64,000 nt of DNA. It comes from Holothuria scabra (taxonomy: Eukaryota > Echinodermata > Holothuroidea > Aspidochirotida > Holothuriidae). The notes below the pieces were generated by a model. It had not been told where the DNA came from. It did no database searches and saw only the letters and a program-made list of their open reading frames with translations. The position numbers were made by a program, and so were the translations under genes. The stretch is from the NCBI GenBank assembly GCA_037179385.1, contig CM074185.1:5761371-5825370 (forward strand), written 5' to 3'. Below are positions 37,124 to 47,800 of this stretch, one piece after another; the first letter of the stretch is position 1, and every line of letters starts with the position of its first letter.

Positions 37124-38033
37124 AGATCGATACAAGAATCATTCTCAGGCTGGATACTATTTTGTTAGGACAGCAAGCATGCGTACTTTGGACACAGTTT
37201 TGATTCAAGTGTTTCCTAATGACATACTTAAGCCTTACTTAAATTGACATTTTCAAAGACAGCCTTTAGACTGTTCATTGCCTAAGTAGACCTACTCTAA
37301 AGTTATTCCAGGTACGGTTAAAAGTTTAATCAAAGGAAAAATCGCTTTGAACTGGTCTTACGTGACTGGGAAGTGGCGGTGAAGTAACTACTAAGAGCTC
37401 ATATGGGGATGTCACTAAAGAGAAAATTACGAATCAACCTTTCAATCCCGTCTTCATGTTGTACTTTAAACCAATCATCTTTAACTGTACTCTGTACAAA
37501 TCGTAAGAATTGTTCACAGTTTTCTCTTTCTAGGACTCCTCAAAAGAAACTTTGTATTCAAAACAAATAGCGAAACGTCATTTTCATTTTTTATTTCTAT
37601 CGTGCTTGTGTGTATAAAAGCGTATTGAGAGTTCATTAAGAAATGTTAATGTTCCTTATGGTGCCTTGCCAGCTGAAGATGGTGTATTTCAAAAAGGTAA
37701 AAGATCGAAGGTTTCGATAATTGTTTTTTTTTTTTTTTTTTTTTAAATTCTATTATAGGAACATGTGTCCTTCATTTGCGTGGTGCGTAGAGATGAAAAG
37801 GTATCTGAGAGGCGCATGTCGTATATTATGTTAAACATTAACGTTATAAGGAACTATGTAACTCCAAACATTTTTCTTGGTGAGAGCTAAATGTGATATT
37901 TATCTCACACTTTCTGTTTTTCCGAACGTTGAAATGTTGTTGCATGATCCCATCAAAACCTTAGCACATCTTTGTAGTCTGCTTATTCATCAATGAAACT
38001 CATAATGCTTATTTATTTTCTTTCCACATTCAG

Positions 38034-38222
38034 TTCCATGTGATCATGAAGCCTTGCCAAATGGTGATGTCGCCTATACGCTAGACGGTGATGAGCGCCG
38101 TCTACCAGTGCATGGTGTTATAAGAACGTACAATTGCAACCCCGGCTTTATCATTAACGATGGAGAAACCTCTGAATGTGATGCTGGTACTTGGACAAGA
38201 AGTCTACCAGCTTGCAAGGAAA
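38034..38222 (+). CDS. CCP/sushi exon 6 (phase 1-1)
   Basis: Sixty-three codons: PCDHEALPNGDV (C1 and the usual LPNG loop), RTYNCNPGFII (C2 with GF), SECDAGTWTR (C3 and Trp) and PACKE (C4). The acceptor TTTCCACATTCAG is strong, donor GTACGA is acceptable, both phase 1. A typical short sushi module. The next exon, of the longer type, follows after 802 bp, as in the 21474/22453 pair. Confidence 0.88.
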
Positions 38223-38558
38223 GTACGATCAATCGAACAATTTGTCACACGATAAACTTGTGTGTTATTTTTAAAACGCAATTCAGATAAGCTGTAGGAG
38301 GCATTCTAATCTGTCTAAAAATATAAAAATTCCTTTTTTGAAGCGTTGTTTGTACACATTTCTAGAGACGGAAGAAATTCAGCCTTATACAAAAGATACC
38401 TGACCCAAAACAATGAAGATTGTTTTAGTTGATCAAATTTGAAATAGGTAAAGCACTGGAGGGGCGATGCGCACTGTTTTACAAGAAATTGCCTAACTGG
38501 CTAATCACAGCCCTTATTTATAATACTCTTATCCTATCAAAGCATACAACCGAATTGA

Positions 38559-38606
38559 CACGATACAATGGCAACGACTAATCACGATACAATGGCAACG
38601 ACTAAT
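38559..38606. repeat. perfect 24-bp tandem duplication
   Basis: The 24-mer beginning CACGATACAATGGC occurs twice back to back without mismatch in the 802-bp intron between exons 6 and 7. It is a recent local duplication or small variable repeat. The rest of this intron (38223-39024) shows no other feature. Confidence 0.9.
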
Positions 38607-39024
38607 CGACTAACCTTGTTAAACAGTGTGCATCAACCGGCACTGGAAGTGGTCGTATCGTTGTGGCGCAACATTGCCTTAACTAAACATTTATTGTCAT
38701 ATCTACGCCTGTTATGCATTCAGATTGTCCCTTTCATGCACTTGGAATAGTGTTGTTGAATATTTTAAGAGCATGTTGCTGCCATGTGCCCTGCTTACCT
38801 AACTATACTGTTTCCTGCATGGTCAAGTGGTTAGAGAATCGAACTTTCATTGTGCGTGGTGTTCAGCATATACAATGGAATAGGGGAAATAAACCAGTGA
38901 GTCACAACAAGAAGAAGGCGGTGGCTTCCCCGACTTAAGAAAATTGATGAGAAACTGAGCCCTTAAACCTCATGTAAGGTAATGATTAACCGCCCTCGGC
39001 TATTGGTTCTCTTTGCTTTTGTAG

Positions 39025-39234
39025 GAAGGTGTAATACGAATGATCTACTCAGTAGTGATTGGGATATCGAATACAATTATCAAGAAAAGCGAGATAACTC
39101 GGCAGAAAAGATGAAATCATCAGGCACAGTGGCTAGATTTACTTGTATTCACTTGGGATACGAAACTGTCGGCCTAAGTACTAGAACCTGCAGACAAGGA
39201 CGATGGAGTGGACAAAATCCCTCATGTGTGAAGA
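39025..39234 (+). CDS. CCP-like exon 7, long type (phase 1-1)
   Basis: Seventy codons: RCNTNDLLSSDWDIEYNY (C1, then a Trp-containing strand), ARFTCIHLGYET (C2 with GYE), TRTCRQGRWSGQ (C3 and Trp) and NPSC (C4). The acceptor CTTTGCTTTTGTAG and donor GTAAGT are strong. It resembles the exons at 30009 and 52369 across the whole module (LL..xW.I.Y, LGYET, R.C..G.WSG..PSC), so these three form a subfamily within the gene. A DIRS element begins only about 38 bp after this donor. Confidence 0.88.
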
Positions 39235-39290
39235 GTAAGTAAATTTAAACTAACGTTATACTAATAATAGGGTATATTTCGCTCTTCCTT

Positions 39291-39420
39291 ACCTCCTATT
39301 TACTTATGTAACCATTATTGCCTGCAACAACTGTATAGCAAAAAAATGACTAGCACCGTGGTAACCCCTACCTACTGCGGGCACCTGCCACCTAAGATTG
39401 TCCTTCGCATTTTTGCCTGA
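39291..39420 (+). repeat. DIRS left inverted terminal repeat
   Basis: Complementary to 44687-44830. Shared blocks include CCTCCTATTTAC, ATTGCCTGCAACAA, GTGGTAACCCCTACC, CACCTGCCACCTAAGAT and GCATTTTTGC, with a few mismatches and a longer homopolymer in the right copy. The first bases before it (39273-39290) are represented only in the internal complementary region. Confidence 0.88.
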
Positions 39421-40149
39421 ACGTGAATAACACGCCTTTGGAAATTTTCTGGTTGAAAACTTCTTCCTACTTCGTTTTTAAGAAGTTCTTCAATCCTACA
39501 TCGTTCTCAAGCACTGTGGAGACGTCTTCTGCGTGGACCCCAGCTGAATCATGAGTATCCTATTCTTCTTGGGAACTTTTTGGGGGCACTTTTTTTAAGC
39601 CTTCGTCATTCATTGGGGTTCGTGGTTCGGCCTCCGTTCTGCTCATGTTGCATCCCTTTCAGGTTTCGGTCGGAGTTCCGTTCCGTAGCCCAGGTTTTAT
39701 CCATCTTGAATCGTGTTAGTTTTCTTACGTGTTTAGCGTTTTCAACATTTTTATGTTTGCATGCTAGGTTCGTTTTATATTACTTCGTAGTTCATGCTTG
39801 TTTAATCACGTTATTTATGCCATTTTATTGAAGTGCGCTCGCTCCCTTCTGGGGCTTTTTTGTTCATGCTTGCTATGTTAATCCGCATTATTATTTTCAC
39901 CGGGTAGGCCTTAAGCTTGCTCACCGCCGGGCTAGTCCCGGCTGTTTTGTTCTCCTTAACAATTATCTTCCCAGGTCCGAAATGTTTCTCCTGCCAGATA
40001 TTCAAGCCGATCAGTTCCTGGGATTAACATCCATTGTGCCTGGCTTGCAGACCGTGTTACAGTAATTCACCATGCCAAGAATGCCTTGAATGGTCTTCTC
40101 GAGAATGGGATCTGATTAAAGACTGGTTTGAAGGCCGTGGAAAAACCCA

Positions 40150-41960
40150 TGCCAAAGAAAAACAAGGCCAAATCCACGGACAGTTCTAGCTACGGCTCAT
40201 CTTCCCAGAAATCCAGGAGTAAAGGAAAGTCGGCGGTCCCAACAAAACTTCAAAATCCGAAGGGAATAATAATAAGAACAATGACAGTGGCTCCATGAAT
40301 CCAGGCCGTTATACTGTCAAGTCAGAGAATGGAAATATGGATGTAAATAATGATGAGAGTGGTCCCTTGTACCCGGACCGACAAAATCTCCAGACAGATC
40401 ATGGAAATATGGATGGAAATAATAATGAGAGGTGTCCCAAGTACCCGGACCGACAAACTCTCCAGTCGGATCATGGAAATATGGATGGAAATTATGAGAG
40501 TTGTCCCTTGTATCAGGACCGTTAAACTCTCCAATCTGACACTAACTCTGACTCCAGAAATCCAAGCCATCCGGCTACCGGGTCTAATACCATGGCGGTT
40601 TCCGATACAGATCCGGAAGATTCCATGGAAATTTGTACTCCGGCTTCGGGCTTGCAGCCACCCGGAGACCAGTCCGTTCAGTCGTGGCTCCAGCACCATA
40701 TCATGTCATGCCACAGGAATATAACCACGGCTCTTCCAGCCCGGAAGAATTTCACACGGCTCTTCCCAGAACTTTGAAGGTTTTTCCGAGAGAGGCCGTA
40801 CCAAACACCGTTCGAAATCTAAATCAAAGTCTTAATCCAAGAAGAGAAAGCATCGTCGCCGGTCCTCTTCTTCGTCGTCCTCCTCTTCATCCAGTGGACA
40901 TAGACACAGTACGAAACGCCGGCAGGATTCCGATGCTCCAACAGAGGCCCTTTCCCATATCGTGGCTCTCCTGTCCCAATCAGTTGACCGTATCTCCGGT
41001 ATATGTTCTTTCATCCTCCAGCCAAGCCGAAGCCCGGCCAGCGCCGAAAGCCCAACGATCCGTCGACTCGACCCGCAGTGATAGGGGCTCAGCCATTATT
41101 CCAGCAACTTCCCATCCCGAGTTGGACCAGGTCGAGGATCCGCCTTTCGATCCCTCTCTTCCCGAACATATTGATTTCCAGGGCGACGTCCTAGAAAATC
41201 CCGTTCAGCCACAGGACGACGATCCCTCTGATGACTTTAATGGCGTTCCCATCATGGGTACGGAGTTTTCGAGTGATGCTTTTGATAAGGCGGTGGAAGT
41301 TTTTAGGAGACAAATAGGTTTTGATTCTCCTGAACCAGAACATTCTTCTCTCAAAGCGAAGTCAAAACTCTCCCTAAACAACCCGGCCAAACCCTCCAGA
41401 TGAATGTCTTGACCTTTTTTAGTCGCAAGCCGAGGCCAAGAAATGGAGAGCTTATCCTAGAAAGCTGTTAACCGACTTCCGTAGAGCTGACGATGACTAC
41501 CAAGCCTTCCTTGCTGCCTCGTCGCTTCCAGTCTCCTGTGTCGATAAGCTCAAGGATCCAATACTATGGTCCAGAAACGCCGTTTCTCCTCTACTACGAC
41601 CAGAAAATCCTATTCCTCACTTCACAACATTTACATTGCTGCGAGGATAGGAATGAAATTCTCCTCAGCTCTACCTTTATTTGCGGAGGTTCTCTCTAAA
41701 TCATTTGGGCAGTCAGGGACCGATCAAGTACCGAGAGTGACACGGGAGCTTTAGTTAACCTACTTGGTCCGATTGTTAGACTATCATTTGATTAATTCGT
41801 CAAAGCTGCCGTTAGGGCCACCCGAGATAAGAGAGAACTAGTCCTGGACAATATCAATTGGCCCTCCGAGGATATACAGCAACGGTTTATGGATTTGCCG
41901 TTCGAAGACTCGGATTTATTCGGCGGAAAGTTCGACGATCAGTTAACCTTGGAAATCTAA
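40150..41960 (+). pseudogene. DIRS gag-like ORF remnant
   Basis: Several frames are needed to follow it. It has a 72-bp tandem repeat (three copies from 40329, reading GNMDGNNNE...YPDRQ), then a basic, serine-rich stretch (RSKSKS, KKRKHRRR, ten serines, about 40812-40900), then an acidic stretch (ELDQVEDPPFDPS, QDDDPSDDFNGVP, 41118-41260) and FDKAVEVFRRQIGF. Basic/Ser-rich Gag-like proteins are usual for DIRS ORF1. Stops and shifts show it is not translated whole. Confidence 0.6.
40329..40540 (+). repeat. three tandem 72-bp units within the DIRS gag region
   Basis: GGAAATATGGATG starts at 40329, 40401 and 40473, exactly 72 bp apart, so the frame is kept. The third unit is slightly shorter and ends in a TAA where the others read CGACAA. 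Confidence 0.9.
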
Positions 41961-42239
41961 CGAAAGAAGGACATGAACAAGTCCGATTTCAACTTCAGTA
42001 AGCTTCCTCCAAGAGCTCTCATATCCTCACAAGGGACTTCTAGCCGCCGACCAAGTCAAGCTGGGTTCTTCGCCTCAATTCGCCAAGGGAAGTTATCGCC
42101 CACAGTCTTCATCAAGGTGTTCCGCTGGCCCATCTTCCTCGTTCTCTGGCCGCCGTCCTTTCAGAGGCTACTACCGAGGTTCCTCCAGAGGCTCTGGCCG
42201 TTCCCCCAGACCCTAGGGATGCCCACCATATCGACCAAC

Positions 42240-43080
42240 TCCCATTGGTAGGGGAAGACTTTTACAGTTTGCAAACATCTGGGAGATTCTCGATCCGGAA
42301 AGGAAAAGGAGATTTCAGGCCTCTTGCAGAAAAGGGCGATCTACGTTGTAAAAGGCTCCAGCCAAAATGTGTACCGCTCATCATTCTTCCTAACTCCGAA
42401 AAAGCCGGACGCATGGTGACCCATAATCAACCTAAAACCTCTAAACAAATCCTTCATCCGACTACGGAAGTTCAGAATGGAAACCTTGGCCACATTTCTT
42501 CTTTCTCCTCGATCAGAGTCTTTTTGCAACCTCAATCGACCTAGAGGATGCCTACCTGCACATACCTATCCACTAAGCATACCACAGGTTCCTGGCGTTC
42601 CGTTACAAGGGAGTCGATTACTGCTACAGGGCACTTCCTTTCGGCCTGTCAACAGCTCCTCGGGTTTTCACGAGGGTTACAAAAACCGTCCTGGTTTTCC
42701 TCCGAAGAAAAGGCATTCTAGGTTTTGCCTACCTGGACCACTGGCTTCTGGTCGTCCCCTCTGGAAGTCAGAGACTCTTTCAGGCGAATGGTCTCCGGAA
42801 GCATCAGTCTCCACATCAACGTCTTAGAACTCATGGCAATCCACCGCGCGATTCAGATCTGGAGTCCCAAGCTGGTGAAGCATCAAGTCTCGATTCTATG
42901 CGACAACTCCACAACGGTCGCCTAAATCAACCGCCAGGGTGGAACCAAGTCGAAGATCCTCTGCAACAAGACTTGGGAGATTCTTCACCTATGTCTCTAC
43001 TTCAACATACTCATCAAAGCCTCCCACATAGCAAGGGAGGACAACGTCATGGCCGACGCCCTATCCAGGGGCAACCTAGT
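42240..43080 (+). pseudogene. DIRS reverse transcriptase and RNase H remnant
   Basis: The RT core reads LEDAYLHIPIH then a TAA stop (42574-42576), RFLAFRYKGV, YRALPFGLSTAPRVFTR and AYLDHWLLV. The normal catalytic pair after YL is DD; here the second Asp is His (42739-42741). After a one-base frame change RNase H is read: HINVLELMAIHRAI, VSILCDNSTTVA, a TAA stop (42923-42925) where an aromatic residue normally sits, NRQGGTKS, and IAREDNVMADALSRG (about 43025-43072). Both domains are clearly DIRS/Ngaro-type but cannot be active. Confidence 0.88.
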
Positions 43081-43127
43081 AGAGACAGAGTGTTCTCTGT
43101 CCCAAACCTGGGCCAACAAGGTCTTCC

Positions 43128-43480
43128 ATGTCTCGGGATGCCGGAAGTGGACCTCTTCGGTTCTCCGGTCAACCACAAGCTCTTCTGCTCGAGGTATTTC
43201 CACCCGGAAAAATGGACGCACTAGCCACCCAATGGGACGATCTATATCTGTATCCCTTCCCTCCGTGGTGTCTGATTCAACGGGTTCTCAACAAACTCAG
43301 TCAATCCAACGCGACACTCCTCCTGATAGCTTCATTCTGGCCGAACCAACCTTGGTTTCTGACCCTGTTGAGGATTGAATTGATCTTCCGTTCAGATTCC
43401 CTCATCATCATGAGCTTCTCTCCCAAGACAAGGGGAGGATCCTACACGAACGCGTCCATCACAGCATGGAAATTATAAAA
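43128..43480 (+). pseudogene. DIRS post-RNase H region
   Basis: Across two frames it reads HVSGC/GMPEVDLFGSPVNHKLFCSRY, then ALATQWDDLYLYPFPPWCLI, LNKLSQSNATLLLIASFWPNQPWF. This block regularly joins RNase H to the recombinase in DIRS elements; its function is not established to my knowledge. Confidence 0.75.
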
Positions 43481-43499
43481 CAACACCTTGCTGGTTAAG

Positions 43500-44265
43500 G
43501 GTCTTTTACAAGAAGCTGCGTCAATTGCCTCACAATCTAGGAGACGCTCCACCCTGTCAACTTACGATTCTAGATTGGCCAAATTTAGGGAATGGGCCTC
43601 AAAAAAAGAATCCCAATCCCTTGGAGGCATCAGTTAAGGACAAAGCAGACCTTTCATTGACATTGTCTAATGAAGGGAAACAAGTTGCGACGATCAGAAA
43701 CTACCGTTCAGCGATTGCATCTATACATAAAGGTTGCCCAAATGGCTCAAGCATCGGTTCTAACATGGCTATGTCTCAACCCCTGAAGGGGGTGATCAAT
43801 CAAAGAACGCCCAGAGAGAACTTATTCCCATCATGGTCTATCAACGATGTGCTGACCTCCTTATCCGAGCCATCCTACGAACCAATGCACAATGCTGCTT
43901 TGGAGTTGTTAACTTACAAAACCCTCTTCCTTATCGCCGCAGCCTCCGCTAGAAGAAGGAGTGAACTTCATGCCTTGACAACACGGAAGGGGTTTATCAG
44001 GTTTAGTAATACCGATTTCTACCTTTATCTCGGATCCTCGATTCCTGACTAAGAGTGAGACTGTCTCTTTTACTCCAGGAGAGATCTACCTCCCGAGTAT
44101 CTCGTCGTCCTCCTCAGTTTCAGAATATAGGAAAGTCTGTCCAGTCAGAGCCCTGAAATGGTACCTAGAGAGGACCAAAGGAATGAGACGTTGTGAAAAA
44201 CTATTCCTTATTCCAAGGCAACCTTTCAACGCTGCTGCCAAGGACACTCTTGCCAGATCACTGGT
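43500..44265 (+). pseudogene. DIRS tyrosine recombinase, C-terminally truncated
   Basis: After an N-terminal part (QVATIRNYRSAIASIHKG) the catalytic core begins LLTYKTLFLIAAASARRRSEL (43905-43968), containing the first catalytic Arg. A frame change follows, then CPVRALKWYLERTKGMRR and LFLIPRQPF. The second half of a tyrosine recombinase, with the HxxR motif and the nucleophilic Tyr, should follow, but the sequence passes after about 60 bp into the internal complementary region. The catalytic tail is therefore deleted. Confidence 0.82.
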
Positions 44266-44330
44266 CAATTCAATATCACCATTTTCTGGGGGTGTCGGAC
44301 CATCGCCGTCTCGCACGGTGCTTATATGAT

Positions 44331-44425
44331 TACATATGTAAATAGGAAATAAGGAAGAGCGAAATAGACTCACCAAAACTCCATGGTTTGGGAGTGCAAT
44401 GATGCACTTACCTCCTATTTACATC
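44331..44425 (-). repeat. DIRS internal complementary region
   Basis: Its complement reads, without a break, the last bases of the element's right end (TAAATAGGAGGTAAG, then GGAGTTTTGGTGA as at 44817-44870) followed by its left end (TATTTCGCTCTTCCTTA, as at 39273). It is thus a copy of the end-to-end junction, the template used to complete the ends of a DIRS circle. As both ends carry TAAATAGGA-type sequence it can also fold on itself. Confidence 0.88.
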
Positions 44426-44686
44426 CCACCTCCCGCCCAGGGCCGGGAGGTGGGATTGAGTCCAACCCTCAAATGCCGACAACGACACTCATCACCGAAT
44501 GAGACTCCGCCTAACCAACTCATACTTACCACGCAGATTCAGACGCTGGAGCCTACCGACATTTTATAAGGTGAAATAGCCGTTTAGTTACATCTACGTT
44601 AAGTTGCCTCTATAGGATGTAGGGATTGGGATTGGGGAGTGTGGGGTGGGCCCCGTGGACCATTATGGCTCTAGCCACGGGGTTTT

Positions 44687-44871
44687 CAGCAAAAATGCTG
44701 AAGGGCGATCTTAGGTGGCAGGCACCCTCAGTTGGTAGGGGTTACCACGGCGCTAGTTAGTTTTTTTTTTTTTTTTTTGGCAGACAGTTATTGCAGGCAA
44801 TAAAGGTTACATGTGTAAATAGGAGGTAAGCACCACTCATAGACTACCAGACCAGGGAGTTTTGGTGAATT
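44687..44871 (-). repeat. DIRS right inverted terminal repeat and end
   Basis: Complement of 39291-39420 up to about 44830, with an 18-base T run at 44761-44778. The last 40 bp (to GGAGTTTTGGTGA) are unique to this end and to the internal complementary region. Confidence 0.85.
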
Positions 44872-47800
44872 TTGCATTGTGAAATAAATATTAGAAGTGA
44901 AATTATAATCCCATAATAATTAGACTGTGGGAATTTCCTGGCTGCGCATGTACTTTCAAAAACGTGAAAAGTTCCTCCTCCATCCACCAGGAGATCCATT
45001 TTTCAACCTATCGTAGATTTTATTATTTATAATTTTTTTCTCTTGCACTTGTCTCTAGCAACAACCCAAATGGTTCCTCAAATTAATTAAATACTTCTCA
45101 ACCGGGAGTCTGATATATGAATGTAACAGGTTTCTGTTTGGAGTAGGCCTATGAGCTTAAATTTTTATCAAACGATTACTTGTTAAATACTAACGTACCT
45201 ACAATGAATGGTTAATTAGATGTACAGAAAACTGGATATAGATTAAGGCTCAATTTGATCCCTTTTGATCTTGTACGTCACGTAGATTATTGGTATGGCA
45301 ATTAATTTGAGCAAGGGAATTTAATGAGCTTAAACGAGAGCAGATGGGTTATGTAAGGAATTTACTGCTTGCGCTTAAAGTTCCAAATTTTAATGTTTTT
45401 AAGTTTCCTAACAAAAACACCCACAACACAGACACGTAAAATAAATTTCCTACTCAAGCATTTCCTCCAGTTCATTACATATTTTCCCTTTTTTCGTCTC
45501 CTTTCCTTTCTTACTATCTTTTGGTTTATCGTTCAATAATTTCATTCATTTTTTCCCCTCTTATATGGTCTGGAATTCTAATCCTCACAGCAGGGAGCTA
45601 GAGAAGGGGAAATAACGTTCAATAGTATGGCTGTAATGCACCAAATTCTTATCTCATTTCTTCGATTAGCAAGGATGAGTGCGGCATATCGAAATTCCCG
45701 TGAAGAGACGTATACCTTACACCCTACTTGTTAAAATTTTGTTGCCAGCTGTCAAGCAAAATTGTGAAATTTGTGTCCTTCGAGGCTATCCAAGACACGA
45801 AATATCACTTCATTTGAAGACAGCAACAACTTGTCCTAATAATTAGAGCTCAATGGTTTAAACGTTTGTTACCAGTCGTGCTACAGAAATTGGTAGAAAC
45901 TTCGCCACTGGCGGAAGCACACCTTCAAATCAAAGGATATACAGACTGTCACAAGAGGTTTTTCATTCATGCGTGCCACATTCCGTACCTACTTTGACTA
46001 TGATACGGAAACCGAATAGTTACTAGGTGTAAACAATGCAGATTAAAATTTAAAAGAAAATAGGCAGTGATAGCTAAGCGTTGGCGGGCAAGAAGGAAGG
46101 CGCTTTGCTCCGAGTCACTGAGAAAGAAGTATATACGGCTTCAACTGGGAAGGAAGTCTCGAAATTTTACAGCTGTTGCGGCAGGATTAGTCTGGGGCAG
46201 AAAAGTTTGAGTGACTTATTAAATATCATCGGGAGGCAGCACTTAGTAATACTAATGGACGTGAAGCTCTGGTGAGCCACCGTTAATTTGAAGAGCTTCC
46301 ACGAGTTGCCGAGAGAGAGAGAGATGGGCGTGTATGGCCCAAGACCTTAGGTATGACTGCTAAGCCAGTCATCTCACATTTAGCCAAAACGTAATTTGTT
46401 TTATTTAATTATTCAAGAAATCATTCGGAGAGGTTACGTGCAATTTAGTGAAGTGAAAGAAGACAATTTTGGGTACACATGTAAGTTATCGTTAAGATTG
46501 GAAATTATGGCTCATCGAGAACAAGATAGTCTTTATGCGTTAACGGTATAGTTTCAGGTTCAGTGTAAATATTAAAAAGATTATAAATAAAAGAACGAAA
46601 AAGCGAGGCCAGTGTTTACTGGGTAACGTAACGTCAGGTACCGAAACGGTTAATATATTTTAATATGAAGACGAAACACAGTTAGCCTACATCGTTAACG
46701 GAAGTTAAACGTCTTTCTTTAGACGTACATCGAAACAGGTACGTTGCAACAAAAGGACAACCCAAACCGGCCGGACAAAAACACAAAGTTAAACGTCTTG
46801 TAGCAAGATTAAAGTTCCATGCATGCATGTGTTGTATAAGGTGGAGAGCGTGCATAATTTTAATTCTTTGAAAGTATGAAGTGAGAGATTCTAATATGTT
46901 CTATATATGAAAAAGAAATTCGGGGTGTGTCACGCAAAGAAAGGCTACAGCGTGAATTGAAAAGAAATGGAGTATTAGGTTTCGAAAAAAGTGAAACTCT
47001 TAATTACTGGTCTTTGGTTGTGGTTTGATTTGGTTAACTCTTCCCTCCTCAGTGAGCCATTCAAGGAGTAGACCCTGAAGGGCAAAGCCATTCAACTATA
47101 GCCATTCAGGGCGGAACCACGTTTAATGTAATAATTCAGGACGTAGCCATTCGTGACTTAACCATCCAGGGCGAGGTCACTAAAACATACAAAGGTCCTA
47201 GCATACACTGACTAGAACAGTAATAGGATGTTCGAGTGCCGATACCCCAGGAAGTACTCATCATCTTTTAACTGATGATGAGTTGAAATATCTCATATCA
47301 GAAAACGTGGTTGTGGAAGGAAGGTAGTATATGATGACTGAAGTGAAAGGGGAGAGGACAGGATTTGAAGTTGGATGTGACCATTAAATAAAACGGGAAA
47401 TTAGATTGAAACTGCATTTTCATTCACTTGTATCCGCCGGCGTAAGAAAGTATATTATTATTAAATTTATTGTTTTATTATTTATTTGATTTTTGTTGTT
47501 GTCCAACAAGAAGAACAGTGGAAGGAAAGAAGAAGAGCTAAAAAAAGAAAAGATAATATAAAGTTAAAAGTTGTAAAAAGTTTGGGGGCTTTGGTGATTT
47601 ATTTGCACCCATCCTACGGAGAAGTTTGGTAAAGATCCCAGTAGGGTTCTCAGCCGGGTATCCCAAATGAAACAGACAATGCCTTTTTTAGGGATTAACT
47701 GGAAAAGAGCGGAAGAGATCGTCATAAAAATGACTTAGTCACAAGGGATTACCGCTAGAAAAAAGGACCTGTCAATCAAATAGTAACACCTCAAAAGATA

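Larger units (their letters stand above)
30216..38033 (+). other. intron 5 (7.8 kb)
   Basis: Holds a foldback repeat, the LINE relic, a tandem relic at 34118-34470 and a MITE pair. Near 37727-37744 is a long T run. A 24-bp segment at 37673-37696 with possible splice borders is too weak to call. Remaining parts (about 34500-35600, 37200-38000) show nothing recognised. Confidence 0.6.
39273..44871 (+). mobile_element. DIRS-like tyrosine-recombinase retrotransposon, decayed
   Basis: The order is gag-like region, reverse transcriptase, RNase H, tyrosine recombinase, on the + strand, bounded by inverted terminal repeats with an internal complementary region near the 3' end. This layout defines DIRS elements, which integrate as circles by a tyrosine recombinase instead of an integrase and leave no target duplication. 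The element is about 5.6 kb, a usual size, but has stops and frameshifts throughout, a changed RT catalytic residue and a truncated recombinase. It is in the host gene's sense orientation. End positions are good to a few bases. Confidence 0.92.

Noticed and set aside
37673..37696. 24-bp micro-exon between AG and GT, phase 1-1
   Set aside because: It fits the phase, but the splice signals are ordinary and such short matches are expected by chance in 7.8 kb of intron.
40322..40699. 125-codon minus-strand open frame
   Set aside because: Antisense of the DIRS gag tandem repeats; explained by the + strand element.
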